Assembly: GCA_964538275.1 (NCBI GenBank)
Contig: CAZIFW010000034.1
Coordinates: forward strand, 1 to 26,353
Direction of reading: 5' to 3'
Source: CANIGN01 sp964538275
Lineage (GTDB): Bacteria > Bdellovibrionota > UBA2428
DNA length: 26,353 nucleotides
Part shown: positions 15,455 through 23,024 of the stretch, piece by piece
How the letters are laid out: each line of letters begins with the position of its first letter
Numbering within the stretch: the stretch's first letter is position 1
Position numbers and translations under genes: made by a program
The notes under the pieces: model-generated
What the model saw: only the letters and a program-made list of their open reading frames with translations
What the model was told of the DNA's origin: nothing
The model's database searches: none

Positions 15455-16351
15455 ATGGATCTCAATGAAATCTCAGTGTTTATTAAAGTCGTTCAAGCTG
15501 GCAGCTTCAGGCTAGCGGCCAAACAACTTGGAATGCCCAATTCCACAGTAAGCGCAAAAATCTCTTCACTAGAAAAAAGACTTGGAAGCACTCTTATTCA
15601 AAGAACCACTCGCAAACTCAAAATCACAGAAGTGGGACAAAGTTACTACCTTAAATGCCTTGAAGGCTTAGAGCATATTAAGAATGCCGAAGCAGAAGTA
15701 AACGATCATCAAGAAGCTCAAGGACTCCTGCGCATCACGGCCCCTGTAGAACTGGGCGCATCTTTTTTTCCTCGTTTGAGCTCGCAATTTTTAAAAGAAC
15801 ATCCCAAAGTTACTCTCGATTATCTCCTCACAGATTTAGCCGTAGATTTGTTGAGCGAGAATGTTGACCTAGCTATACGCGCTGGAAATCTGAAAGTCTC
15901 TAGTTTAATTGCAAAAAAAATTGGAACTGTTCACTTCGCACTTTTTGCGAGTCCCAGCTATTTGAAAGTTCACGGATCTCCAAAAGAGCCCAAAGATCTG
16001 AGTGAACATGCCTGTTTACATTTTACCCAGCTCAACGAAGAAAACTGGAAACTAAGCTCAAGCAAGAGCACCGTGATTGCCAAGATAAAACAAAAGATAC
16101 GCAGCAACGATCTTAACATGTTAAAAGCACTCACCATGTCGGGTGAAGGTATTGCCCTCTTACCTGCTTTTTTGTGCTTAGAAGAAACTCAAAAAAACAA
16201 AATGCTAAGAATTTTACCGGAATGGAAGAGCCATGCTCAGCCTGTGCACTTTGTTTATCCGCCTCAAAAATTTATATCGCCTAAACTTAAGAGCTTTATT
16301 CAATATGCCTTCGATCCCCTGAAACAATTCTTACAAGCCAGCACAAGTTAA
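15455..16351 (+). CDS. LysR family transcriptional regulator
   Basis: 298 residues. N-terminal winged helix (1-60: MDLNEISVFIKVVQAGSF, AAKQLGMPNSTVSAKISSLE, RLGSTLIQRTTRKL), then the periplasmic-binding-like effector domain (90-295) with VDLAIRAG and GEGIALLPAFL, both standard for the family. It resembles the CrgA/DsdC-like branch regulators that control small oxidoreductase or detoxification genes. I take the ATG at 15455 as start, since the frame upstream opens only with TTG. Divergent from pirin-yceI with an inverted repeat between them, so it probably regulates that operon and itself. The effector is unknown. Confidence 0.93.
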   Translation: MDLNEISVFIKVVQAGSFRLAAKQLGMPNSTVSAKISSLEKRLGSTLIQRTTRKLKITEVGQSYYLKCLEGLEHIKNAEAEVNDHQEAQGLLRITAPVELGASFFPRLSSQFLKEHPKVTLDYLLTDLAVDLLSENVDLAIRAGNLKVSSLIAKKIGTVHFALFASPSYLKVHGSPKEPKDLSEHACLHFTQLNEENWKLSSSKSTVIAKIKQKIRSNDLNMLKALTMSGEGIALLPAFLCLEETQKNKMLRILPEWKSHAQPVHFVYPPQKFISPKLKSFIQYAFDPLKQFLQASTS

Positions 16352-16361
16352 ATATTAAGTA

Positions 16362-16395
16362 TTGACACAACATACATAGCATTGCTAGGTATAGT
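16362..16395 (+). promoter_or_regulatory. promoter and dyad operator of the PadR-HAAS operon
   Basis: Perfect TTGACA (16362-16367) and TATAGT (16390-16395) are separated by 22 nt, longer than normal. Between and into the -10 lies a dyad: ATAC-a-TAGC, ATT, GCTA-g-GTAT (16372-16392). It fits autorepression by PadR. Confidence 0.5.
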
Positions 16396-16403
16396 TCTTG
16401 GCT

Positions 16404-16763
16404 ATGGATATAGAGAATTGGAAAATGCAAATGCGCAAAGGTTATTTAGAACTTTGCATACTTGCTTTGATAGAAGAAAAAAAGAAGCTGTACGGGCTAC
16501 AAATCCTAGAGCTTTTGGAAGAAGTTTCATTGCCCCTTAAAGAAGGGACTCTCTATCCGCTGCTGAACCGCTTAACTGAAGATAAGATTCTGAACTCAAC
16601 ATGGGTGACAGAAAACAACAAGGGCCATCCTCGTAAGTTCTATTCACTCACTAAAGGCGGGCAGAATTTACTCGAAGAAATGAAAAATGAATTCCAAAAC
16701 CTAGTAGGTATTTTGGAAAAGTTAAAAAACAGGAGTCACAATGTCCACAAACTCAAAGCTTGA
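16404..16763 (+). CDS. PadR family transcriptional regulator, 119 aa
   Basis: Small winged-helix repressor: GYLELCILALIEEKKKLYGL (residues ~13-32), LKEGTLYPLLNRL (~45-57), then a wing containing GHPRKFYSLT (~73-82) and a C-terminal dimerisation helix. The motifs TLYPLL and Y.LT..G match PadR. The start is the ATG at 16404; the TTG two codons earlier is less likely. No Shine-Dalgarno is seen, and TATAGT ends eight bases before the ATG. The 3' end overlaps the HAAS gene by 23 nt. PadR regulators next to HAAS-domain membrane proteins are a known pairing in envelope-stress-like switches. Which signal is sensed is unknown. Confidence 0.92.
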   Translation: MDIENWKMQMRKGYLELCILALIEEKKKLYGLQILELLEEVSLPLKEGTLYPLLNRLTEDKILNSTWVTENNKGHPRKFYSLTKGGQNLLEEMKNEFQNLVGILEKLKNRSHNVHKLKA

Positions 16764-17628
16764 ATCATACTTAACAACTCTCAACGAACACTTAGGAGCT
16801 ATCTCCATCAGTGATCGCAGCGAAATCATCATGGAAATTAAAAGCCATGTGATGGATGCTTTAGAAAAAAATCCACAAAAAAACATAGAAGACATTCTCA
16901 AAGACTTTGGCTCAGCAGAAAGTATTGCGCAAAAGTACTTAGACGAGCGTGGAATTAAACGTCCAGTCAATCATCGTTCGCCTTTTAGCACTTTTATAAA
17001 ATGGGCTCTTATTGCGAGTGCAAGTCTTATGATTATTCTAGGACTCACACTTTTAATAATAGTTAAAAGTCTCACACCGTTTGTGAATGTGAGCGGAGAC
17101 AAAGTCTCTCTCATGGGTGGACTTATTCATGTTGACGATAACAACTTCCGTCTTGGCTCTGCCGTTTATGAAATCAGTGGAACTTACACAAGTTCGGGAG
17201 CGCAAAACTTAAAAGTATTTGCTTCCAATGGAAAGATTGAAATGAGCACATCCGCAGACAATGTCTTAAAGTGGAACTGCGATGTGGATCAAGTAGCCGG
17301 TATTCAACCAATTGTGAGCGGCACTACTGTGGAACTTAATTTTGCTAAGTATAAAGACTTAGATTGCAACATTGAGATTCCTCAAAAAATGGACTCCTCT
17401 ATAGAACTCAGCAATGGAAAATTAGAACTAAGCGAAACGGCCGGAAACTTTGACCTAAACCTTCAAAACGGACAAATTGAAATCAGTACGCAGTCTTCAA
17501 CTCCCTACAAATACGACCTACAAGTAAATCAAGGGATGCTAGATAACTTTGTAAGTTCAAAGGATAAAAACGCCTTTACTATAAAGGCTCGCTTACAGAA
17601 CGGTAAGATACAAAACTCTTTAGACTAG
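16741..17628 (+). CDS. HAAS-domain (DUF1700-like) membrane protein with beta-rich C-terminal domain
   Basis: 295 residues. Cytoplasmic N-terminal HAAS-type helical domain (about 1-75: SKLESYLTTLNEHLGAISIS, EIKSHVMDAL, ILKDFGSAESIAQKYLDE), a single membrane helix (~88-110), and an exported C-terminal region (115-295) with repeated short strands such as NGKIEMST, NGKLELSE, NGQIEIST and NGKIQNSL, like DUF4097-type beta-helix domains. AGGAG stands 6 nt before the ATG, and the gene overlaps the PadR end by 23 nt, so the two are coupled. It probably binds PadR or relays an envelope signal to it. The repeats contain the four-residue theme N-G-K/Q-I/L roughly 17-25 residues apart. Confidence 0.82.
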   Translation: MSTNSKLESYLTTLNEHLGAISISDRSEIIMEIKSHVMDALEKNPQKNIEDILKDFGSAESIAQKYLDERGIKRPVNHRSPFSTFIKWALIASASLMIILGLTLLIIVKSLTPFVNVSGDKVSLMGGLIHVDDNNFRLGSAVYEISGTYTSSGAQNLKVFASNGKIEMSTSADNVLKWNCDVDQVAGIQPIVSGTTVELNFAKYKDLDCNIEIPQKMDSSIELSNGKLELSETAGNFDLNLQNGQIEISTQSSTPYKYDLQVNQGMLDNFVSSKDKNAFTIKARLQNGKIQNSLD

Positions 17629-17639
17629 TCGTAAAAACC

Positions 17640-17669
17640 TTGTCAGCTTGAACTAAAACACTTAAGAAT
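17640..17669 (+). promoter_or_regulatory. predicted leaderless promoter of the secreted cupin gene
   Basis: TTGTCA (17640-17645, five of six consensus), 18-nt spacer, AAGAAT (17664-17669). The hexamer ends six bases before the ATG at 17676, so the transcript should start at the start codon. Confidence 0.5.
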
Positions 17670-17703
17670 GCATCCATGAAAAACATGGGTGCATTCTTTT
17701 TTT
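17664..17703 (+). terminator. intrinsic terminator of the PadR-HAAS operon, overlapping the next start codon
   Basis: A 15-bp stem (17664-17678 with 17684-17698; one U-G pair) around an AAAAA loop, followed by seven T (17697-17703). The wobble is U-G on the plus RNA and A-C on the minus, so rightward use is favoured. The 5' arm includes the -10 and the ATG of the cupin gene, and the 3' arm is signal-peptide coding sequence. Confidence 0.85.
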
Positions 17704-18668
17704 CAAGCCTTATATTTCTGTCATTAAGCCCTTTGGCAAAAGCTCAAAACAAAATTCAAAGCTCATTTAAAGGACCCGTAAGTCTCAAAGTTTGGGAACA
17801 CTGGCAACAAAGCTGGAATGTAGAAGAAGTTTCCACAAGCTATCTCTTTGAACTTCAAAGAGGAACGCAAGAAAACGGAAATGCTTACACAACACTTAAA
17901 CTTAAAAGTGTCATGAATGACCTCGAAGCTCGGATACAATGTGAGTCCTATGTTCCACGTGACATGTGGTCTATGCAGGTTCAGCAATCTGAAACTCTTT
18001 CACAAAAAGCGCAATCATACGATGCGGGCAACGCCTACTTTCATTTTGATAAGGCACCCTGCACGGATGAAGTCTCCAAAAGAATAGTAAGAAGAATTAG
18101 CTTCAAAGTTTTTAATAATATTGGAGAAGAAGTTTTTAATTTTTCTTTAGTCCCTATGTATGTACGCTCTAAAGATCAAAACTATTGGAACAATCCTATT
18201 CCTGCTTACAGTGCGCACGCGGGCACAGGCGATGTTATGGTTTCTAACTGGATCAGCGATGGCAATGATCCGCAAAGCGATACTTGGGGAGACGTAAGAG
18301 TTAAACCTGTACTCAATTTTGTGGATTTAAATTTCATGAAAAAAGATGCCAAGATTGGGCTTCATCGCCACGAACGCAATCAAGAAGCCTACTTAATCGT
18401 AGAAGGTAAGGCGACAATGCTCATGGGATTAGCTCCTAAAGTTCCAGGTTCCGAAGAACGAGTGAGTCGCCCATGGAGCTTAGCTCAAGGAGATGTGCGC
18501 GACGTAAACCAATTTTCTGCATACGGTGGTTGGATTGAGAGCCGAATACTGAACGCAAATGAACTCTCTGTCATTGTTCCAAGACCCGACAATAACGATA
18601 CGGTTTACTTTCACGGTATTAATGCCGAAGAAGACACACGATTTTTTACAATGGGCACTAAAAACTAA
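17676..18668 (+). CDS. secreted cupin-domain protein, 330 aa
   Basis: Signal peptide at residues 1-23 (MKNMGAFFFSSLIFLSLSPL, cleavage near AKA-QN). The mature N-terminal part (25-175) is beta-rich, with no recognised motif. The C-terminal part contains a cupin fold: GLHRHERNQEAYLIVEG (~227-243) matches cupin motif 1, H-x-H-x4-E-x6-G, with His229, His231 and Glu236 as likely metal ligands; the second cupin motif is less clear around GDVRDVN and HGINAEED. Function is unknown; the metal site could support an enzyme or a binding role. It follows the PadR-HAAS operon after a terminator that overlaps its start. No Shine-Dalgarno is visible, and leaderless transcription is predicted. An alternative start at the fourth codon (17685) is possible. 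Confidence 0.8.
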   Translation: MKNMGAFFFSSLIFLSLSPLAKAQNKIQSSFKGPVSLKVWEHWQQSWNVEEVSTSYLFELQRGTQENGNAYTTLKLKSVMNDLEARIQCESYVPRDMWSMQVQQSETLSQKAQSYDAGNAYFHFDKAPCTDEVSKRIVRRISFKVFNNIGEEVFNFSLVPMYVRSKDQNYWNNPIPAYSAHAGTGDVMVSNWISDGNDPQSDTWGDVRVKPVLNFVDLNFMKKDAKIGLHRHERNQEAYLIVEGKATMLMGLAPKVPGSEERVSRPWSLAQGDVRDVNQFSAYGGWIESRILNANELSVIVPRPDNNDTVYFHGINAEEDTRFFTMGTKN

Positions 18669-18673
18669 TCAAA

Positions 18674-19087
18674 TCAATCATCAGCAGCTTCAGAATTCTC
18701 TAGAAGCTGCTTTAAAAATACTGCACTTACTGAATCCAAACGCTCCAGAGCAATATCATAATTTTTTGCGTATTTAGTTTTTAACTCACCTAGCTCTTCA
18801 CCCACACTGTTGTTATTAATGTGTGGAGCAAATTCTGCAACTAACTTAAGAAGTTCAAAAAGTTCTTCGTTTTTTAGAGTTGTTTTTTTAGCTCCTCGAA
18901 TTAGTTTTAAAAGCTCTTGTTCCCATTTATTATGTATGACTTCTAATTCTGCCGTTAATTTATCGGAGCTTGTTTTATAGGGTGCAATTACTTTTTTTGC
19001 CGCTTCCACCGTTTGCGATTGAATACAAAATACAAATAAAAATGAACTCGTAAAAAGGAATAGATTGAGAGTTTTATTTTTGGCCAT
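18674..19087 (-). CDS. secreted small helical protein, 137 aa, unknown function
   Basis: Signal peptide at about 1-30 (MAKNKTLNLFLFTSSFLFVF, cleavage near VEA-AK). The mature protein is about 105 residues, Lys/Glu/Leu-rich and all-helical (EQELLKLIRG, EELFELLKLVAEF, ELKTKYAKNYDIALERL). The start at 19087 (ATGGCC) is preferred to the ATG 15 nt earlier because AAGGA lies 7 nt before it. It follows the CHAP-like gene by 22 nt in the same direction, so they form one unit, and its function is probably linked to that protein. No known family recognised. Confidence 0.7.
   Translation of the reverse strand: MAKNKTLNLFLFTSSFLFVFCIQSQTVEAAKKVIAPYKTSSDKLTAELEVIHNKWEQELLKLIRGAKKTTLKNEELFELLKLVAEFAPHINNNSVGEELGELKTKYAKNYDIALERLDSVSAVFLKQLLENSEAADD
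18683..18711 (+). terminator. hairpin in the convergent 3' region
   Basis: AGCAGCTTC-AGA, ATTC, TCT-A-GAAGCTGCT: 12 bp with one bulged A. It lies just past the cupin gene stop but inside the coding end of the convergent 137-residue gene. The T-run after it on the plus strand is short (TTT), so termination strength is doubtful. Confidence 0.4.
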
Positions 19088-19109
19088 ATTTATATCCTTC
19101 ATTCAATTT

Positions 19110-20561
19110 TTACTTTGGGTAGTAAGCCCCCACCAGTTTATAGAATCTCATATTAGCACTATTTAAACCTGTTTGTACTCCAGGCTCTTCACCCGTCATT
19201 ACCGAACGAGAGGACTCTAAAAAATCACTTACAAACGGATAATCAGGATTGTCTGTTCTAACGGTTATATGTCCCGAATAAGAAATCCAACCAGCAGGCG
19301 CTCCTGGAAGACTGCACTTGGTAGCACTTTTAGAAGATTTGTATCCCATCTTTTTTCTGTATTTTTCTAAGTTGGGAGCACATGATTCAAAAACCAAAAT
19401 AGTTCCTGGTTTAAAATCGGTTGTTTTTTTATCTGCAAGGGGAATGTTTTCATAATGTTCTTTGCGTCCTTTAAAAAGTGCATTTGCCTGATAAGCGTGA
19501 CTCACTTTAAAGTCTGGATCAAAGAATGGATTATGCGCTAATCGAACACCTTTTGCACAGTAGCCGGGTGCTCTGCGTGCGTACTTAATTACGTTTGACT
19601 GAGCAACTTCTAGCTTAGTTTTATGTTTTTTATTATAGGCAATCACCGCTGCTTTGGCTTCTGCCCTTCCACGCGCCAACGCGTTTTCCACTCCTCTTGA
19701 AATCATGCTCTTATGACGAGGATCCACTTTCCCCGGAGGAACAGGGGCTCCTGTAGGCGGCGGCGCGGCCCCTTTCTTTTTATCTTTATGAGTTTCAGTG
19801 ACTACTCGATCAACTTCTTCAATATCAGCCGCATCGCTCGCACAAAAGGGTGCTTCGTCTTTCCATCCTTTTTCAAAGGGAGCAATCTTTTCTTGAATGC
19901 GTTTAATAAGATCTTGAGTTAGCTGAGTAACTCGCGGACCTTTACTCTTGAGGAAAGTGGCCATATTCAACAAAAGCTTCATTTCCGTATCTACGGCTTG
20001 AAGCATTTCGTTTCTAAGTTCAAAACGTTTAGTATCTAAGGGCGAAAAGGTTTCAGGGGCACCCTTGTAGCGAGTCTCAAAAATGTCACTCATGCTTTCT
20101 TCTACGTTTTTAGAAAGCGTTAAGTGATAAGAAAAACTCGCATCAACTGCAGCTGCAGGATCAAAAGGAACATCGACAATTTTTGAAATTTCTTCTGAGA
20201 GCTTTAAAGTTTCATCGGGAAAAATTGAGCAACCTAGGCTAAGTGTCCATTTTTTTATAATCTTTAAAAGAGCTGCATCTTTCTCGGTACCAACTACTAC
20301 ATTTGATATTGTTGGCTTCAGTGCTTCTACTAGGCCGATTGATTCAAAGAGGGAGGCATAGTCATAGTATTCAAGTGCTCGAAGTTCATCTTCACTTTCC
20401 TCATCATCTTTTTTCTTTCGTTCACTAAAAAAAGACTCGATTTTATCTGTGTGTGTACCTAAAGGCTTATTCGTCTGTTTTTTTTCATGGGCATCTGCTG
20501 CATGAGATATATGGAGAGACTGAAACAAGCTAAAGCCCAGCCATAAAAGATGCTTGTTCAC
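19110..20561 (-). CDS. secreted protein with CHAP/NlpC-like C-terminal domain, 483 aa
   Basis: Signal peptide at 1-21 (cleavage near SHA-AD). Residues 25-65 are a charged low-complexity tail; 66-245 is helical with no motif; 263-278 is a Pro/Gly linker (KKGAAPPPTGAPVPPGK); and 280-483 looks like a Cys/His amidase: APGYCAKGVR with Cys335, KPGTILVFESC near 385-394, SGHITV with His431 and D437 or D440 as a third polar residue. In CHAP and NlpC/P60 domains a Cys at a helix start and a His on the next strand cleave peptidoglycan peptides. The start is GTG (20559-20561) with no Shine-Dalgarno. It is divergent from a lytic transglycosylase gene, which supports a cell-wall role. Enzyme class is inferred. 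Confidence 0.6.
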   Translation of the reverse strand: MNKHLLWLGFSLFQSLHISHAADAHEKKQTNKPLGTHTDKIESFFSERKKKDDEESEDELRALEYYDYASLFESIGLVEALKPTISNVVVGTEKDAALLKIIKKWTLSLGCSIFPDETLKLSEEISKIVDVPFDPAAAVDASFSYHLTLSKNVEESMSDIFETRYKGAPETFSPLDTKRFELRNEMLQAVDTEMKLLLNMATFLKSKGPRVTQLTQDLIKRIQEKIAPFEKGWKDEAPFCASDAADIEEVDRVVTETHKDKKKGAAPPPTGAPVPPGKVDPRHKSMISRGVENALARGRAEAKAAVIAYNKKHKTKLEVAQSNVIKYARRAPGYCAKGVRLAHNPFFDPDFKVSHAYQANALFKGRKEHYENIPLADKKTTDFKPGTILVFESCAPNLEKYRKKMGYKSSKSATKCSLPGAPAGWISYSGHITVRTDNPDYPFVSDFLESSRSVMTGEEPGVQTGLNSANMRFYKLVGAYYPK

Positions 20562-20584
20562 GTCTTAATAATTTTAATGCCACA

Positions 20585-20601
20585 GGCTCAACTTATGAGC
20601 C
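20585..20601. promoter_or_regulatory. dyad in the intergenic region of the divergent cell-wall genes
   Basis: GGCTCA and TGAGCC flank ACTTA, midway in the 89-nt gap between the CHAP-like gene and the lytic transglycosylase gene. It could be a shared operator or a small stem; no nearby regulator is obvious. Confidence 0.35.
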
Positions 20602-20650
20602 AAAAGTCTGGCAGTTCAATATTTCAAATTGGATATCATTAAATATAGAG

Positions 20651-22396
20651 ATGATTTTCCAAAGCCGCCACATCTGTAGATATCTCAGTTTAATGCTGTT
20701 TTTTACGTGTTTAGCTACACAAGCCAAAGAGGAAAAAAGCGGATTTATTTTAAGAACAGGACCGAGTGGAAATTCAGAAGTTTTGCTTTCAGAACCTCCT
20801 GCAGATCATTTTAGAATCCTCTTACAAGACATCAAGCAAGAGGAAGTGGCTGGACAAGTCGAAACATGGTGGGAAATTGAACTTATGCTCCCTCCAGCAC
20901 CTGGGTCTAAGGTTACACGTGTGATTGGTGGGTTCATGTCTGAATCCAATATCAAAAAACAATTTAACATAGAGAATAAAGATGCGAATGGAAACATTCT
21001 ATATGGAAAAGTGGACACCCGTGAAGAAATAAAAAAAGCCGAGCCTGCAGAAACAAAAAATGAGGAATCAGCGGGCGGTCTTGCGGCCACTGGAGCCAAT
21101 TCTGCAAAAAAAGTTGCAAATCATATTAGTAAAAAAATTAAAATTGTTGATGAAGCAACAGGCAAAGACAAGCTTATTGACTCAAACGAGCCCATTAAAT
21201 TTGTGAGTGCACATAAAAATGGCTGGGCACAAAGCATTAAACTCGCAGATGGAAGTATAGCCTATACAGCAACTTCTAACTTTAGACATTTTACAAATAT
21301 CATTGAAGAGAAAGAAGAAAAAGAAGCTGAAGCCACTCAAGTAAAAGCTACGGAAACTACAAAAATTGCTCTTGTCCAATGGGATGATAAAAATAAAACA
21401 ATAGGAGATAAAACCTATTATATTCCAAGCAATTCTAAAGGAATTGTTTTGAAAAAAAATGAAGGTGGTTGGGGATATACTGTTCAAATACCCGACACTA
21501 TTCGAGCTGCAAACAACATACCCAAGAACGCTCACATAGTAACTTCTTCAGATAACCTAGCTGCTTTTGAAAATGCGAGCTTCCCGGATATTCCTTCAGC
21601 TAAAATTCCCAAGAAAGAAGAAGCTTCTACTACTAAAAACACACCTCTTCCAAATAAACATAGCGATACCACAGCCATTAATGGAGTCAGTGAAACCCGC
21701 AAAAACTTAATCAGTAACTTTATTCAAACAAGCGATGGATTAAAGACACGATCAATTTTAACCCCACGTAAAACTGTTTCTCAAACATGTCAGACAGATT
21801 TAGATCAAGAAATTGTAAAAAATATTATCAATGAAAACGGCTCCTGTTCCAAAGAACTGGTAGCCCTTGTTAAAGCAACAATTATGCAAGAAAGTAAATG
21901 GGACATAGGTGCATACAGATATGAATCAGAGCTTCACTTGCAAGACTGGGCACGAAACATGTTTATTCCCTATAGAAACATCAGGGGGTACAACAAGCCT
22001 CTTTCCAACCCCAACCACCCTTTAAGAAAAGAATTCTTCGCGAGCTATGGTCTCATGCAGTACATCGTACCCACAGCTTATGGTAGAGCCCTTGCAGACA
22101 ACGAAGCAGGCAAAGCTACGCCTCAACAAAAAACAATTTTAGATAAAAACTTTAACAGCATGAGGCTTCTGGAACCTAAAACTAATCTGTATTTCGGTAT
22201 TCAGTACCTTATGAGCCATGTTAAGAAAGCAAAAAAAGGCTGGCCAAATGAGTGGCAATTAGCCGCTGCCGCTGGATATAACAGCGGACAAACAGGAAAT
22301 TATGCAGGAGTGCACGACAAGTACCATTACAAAGTTAAAAAATATTATGATGAATACCTCAAATGTGGAAATGCGGATAAAGTATGCAAACAGTAA
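20651..22396 (+). CDS. SLT lytic transglycosylase with SH3-like N-terminal region, 581 aa
   Basis: Periplasmic murein lytic transglycosylase that cleaves the glycan strand. Signal peptide at 1-25 (cleavage near TQA-KE). Three SH3-like modules are suggested by TGPSGNSEVL...WWEIEL (36-97), KFVSAHKNGWAQSIKLADGS (183-202) and GIVLKKNEGGWGYTVQI (264-280), with charged linkers between. The catalytic domain is near 380-570: IMQES with catalytic Glu414, SYGLMQ (465-470), the LEPKTNLYFGIQYL segment (507-520) and AGYNSG (541-546), all SLT hallmarks. No Shine-Dalgarno precedes the ATG at 20651. Its stop overlaps the ATG of the next gene in a TAATG junction. A CHAP-like Cys/His protein diverges from it, implying linked wall remodelling. 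Confidence 0.9.
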   Translation: MIFQSRHICRYLSLMLFFTCLATQAKEEKSGFILRTGPSGNSEVLLSEPPADHFRILLQDIKQEEVAGQVETWWEIELMLPPAPGSKVTRVIGGFMSESNIKKQFNIENKDANGNILYGKVDTREEIKKAEPAETKNEESAGGLAATGANSAKKVANHISKKIKIVDEATGKDKLIDSNEPIKFVSAHKNGWAQSIKLADGSIAYTATSNFRHFTNIIEEKEEKEAEATQVKATETTKIALVQWDDKNKTIGDKTYYIPSNSKGIVLKKNEGGWGYTVQIPDTIRAANNIPKNAHIVTSSDNLAAFENASFPDIPSAKIPKKEEASTTKNTPLPNKHSDTTAINGVSETRKNLISNFIQTSDGLKTRSILTPRKTVSQTCQTDLDQEIVKNIINENGSCSKELVALVKATIMQESKWDIGAYRYESELHLQDWARNMFIPYRNIRGYNKPLSNPNHPLRKEFFASYGLMQYIVPTAYGRALADNEAGKATPQQKTILDKNFNSMRLLEPKTNLYFGIQYLMSHVKKAKKGWPNEWQLAAAAGYNSGQTGNYAGVHDKYHYKVKKYYDEYLKCGNADKVCKQ

Positions 22397-23016
22397 TGAT
22401 TAAAAATAAAATCTTTTTTCTATCGACTCTTGTTTTGGGAACACCCAACTTGTTCGCGGCAGATGCAACCAACCCATGCAAGATTGGCCCTGAATGGGTT
22501 GTAAAGTCTGAAACAGATGGAAAGTTTCTAGAGAACAACTCGGACACTCAAAAGGCAAAGCTTTATGTCTTAAAAGAAGATGACAGCGCTATGAGTGAAA
22601 AAAATTATCTTGCAATACTTACTCTTGAAAATGCAAACAACTGCTTGCTCAAATACGAGGGGAAGCGCGACCCTCAAGGAAACACTAAAGTTCCTACTCA
22701 AAATTCCTCTATATTTGCTGTTGCTCTAACGGAAACACGAGACGCTTTAAGAGTGATTGATTCTTACTCACACGGATATACGCAAGAAACAACATATATC
22801 CTGCTTTTAAGTAAAGGATTTGGAAACAAAATCAGTGTTGAGACGCTTTGGTCTGGATTAAGTCACTCTATTAATCCATTTGGTGATGAAGTAATAGCTC
22901 CGATGGCCCACAAGCTTGATCCTAAGAAAAAACTTGCGGTTGTTACGCATCAGCGCAAGGGAAAAATCCTAAAGTGGATTTGGAATCCCCAAACTAAAGC
23001 GTTCTCAGTTTTATAA
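22396..23016 (+). CDS. secreted protein of unknown function, 206 aa, coupled to the lytic transglycosylase
   Basis: Signal peptide at 1-22 (cleavage near LFA-AD). The mature protein is beta-rich with two Cys residues (in NPCKIG and NNCLLKYEG) that could form a disulfide. Aromatic and Gly strands follow: SIFAVALTETRDALRV, TYILLLSKGFGNKI, VETLWSGLS and ILKWIWNPQTKAF. No known family recognised. I place the start at the ATG overlapping the upstream stop (TAATG, 22394-22398). An in-frame ATG 12 nt earlier is an alternative. It likely acts with the transglycosylase, perhaps as an inhibitor or modulator, but that is inference from position only. Confidence 0.72.
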   Translation: MIKNKIFFLSTLVLGTPNLFAADATNPCKIGPEWVVKSETDGKFLENNSDTQKAKLYVLKEDDSAMSEKNYLAILTLENANNCLLKYEGKRDPQGNTKVPTQNSSIFAVALTETRDALRVIDSYSHGYTQETTYILLLSKGFGNKISVETLWSGLSHSINPFGDEVIAPMAHKLDPKKKLAVVTHQRKGKILKWIWNPQTKAFSVL

Positions 23017-23024
23017 ACTAAGAA

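Noticed and set aside
17405..17620. DNA-level tandem repeat in the HAAS gene (NGK/NGQ themes)
   Set aside because: The repetition is at protein level, spaced irregularly; the DNA copies are too diverged to call a repeat feature.
21182..21535. Minus-strand frame rich in Phe/Ser/Cys opposite the transglycosylase gene
   Set aside because: Its composition arises from reading Lys/Glu-rich linker codons in reverse; no start signal.
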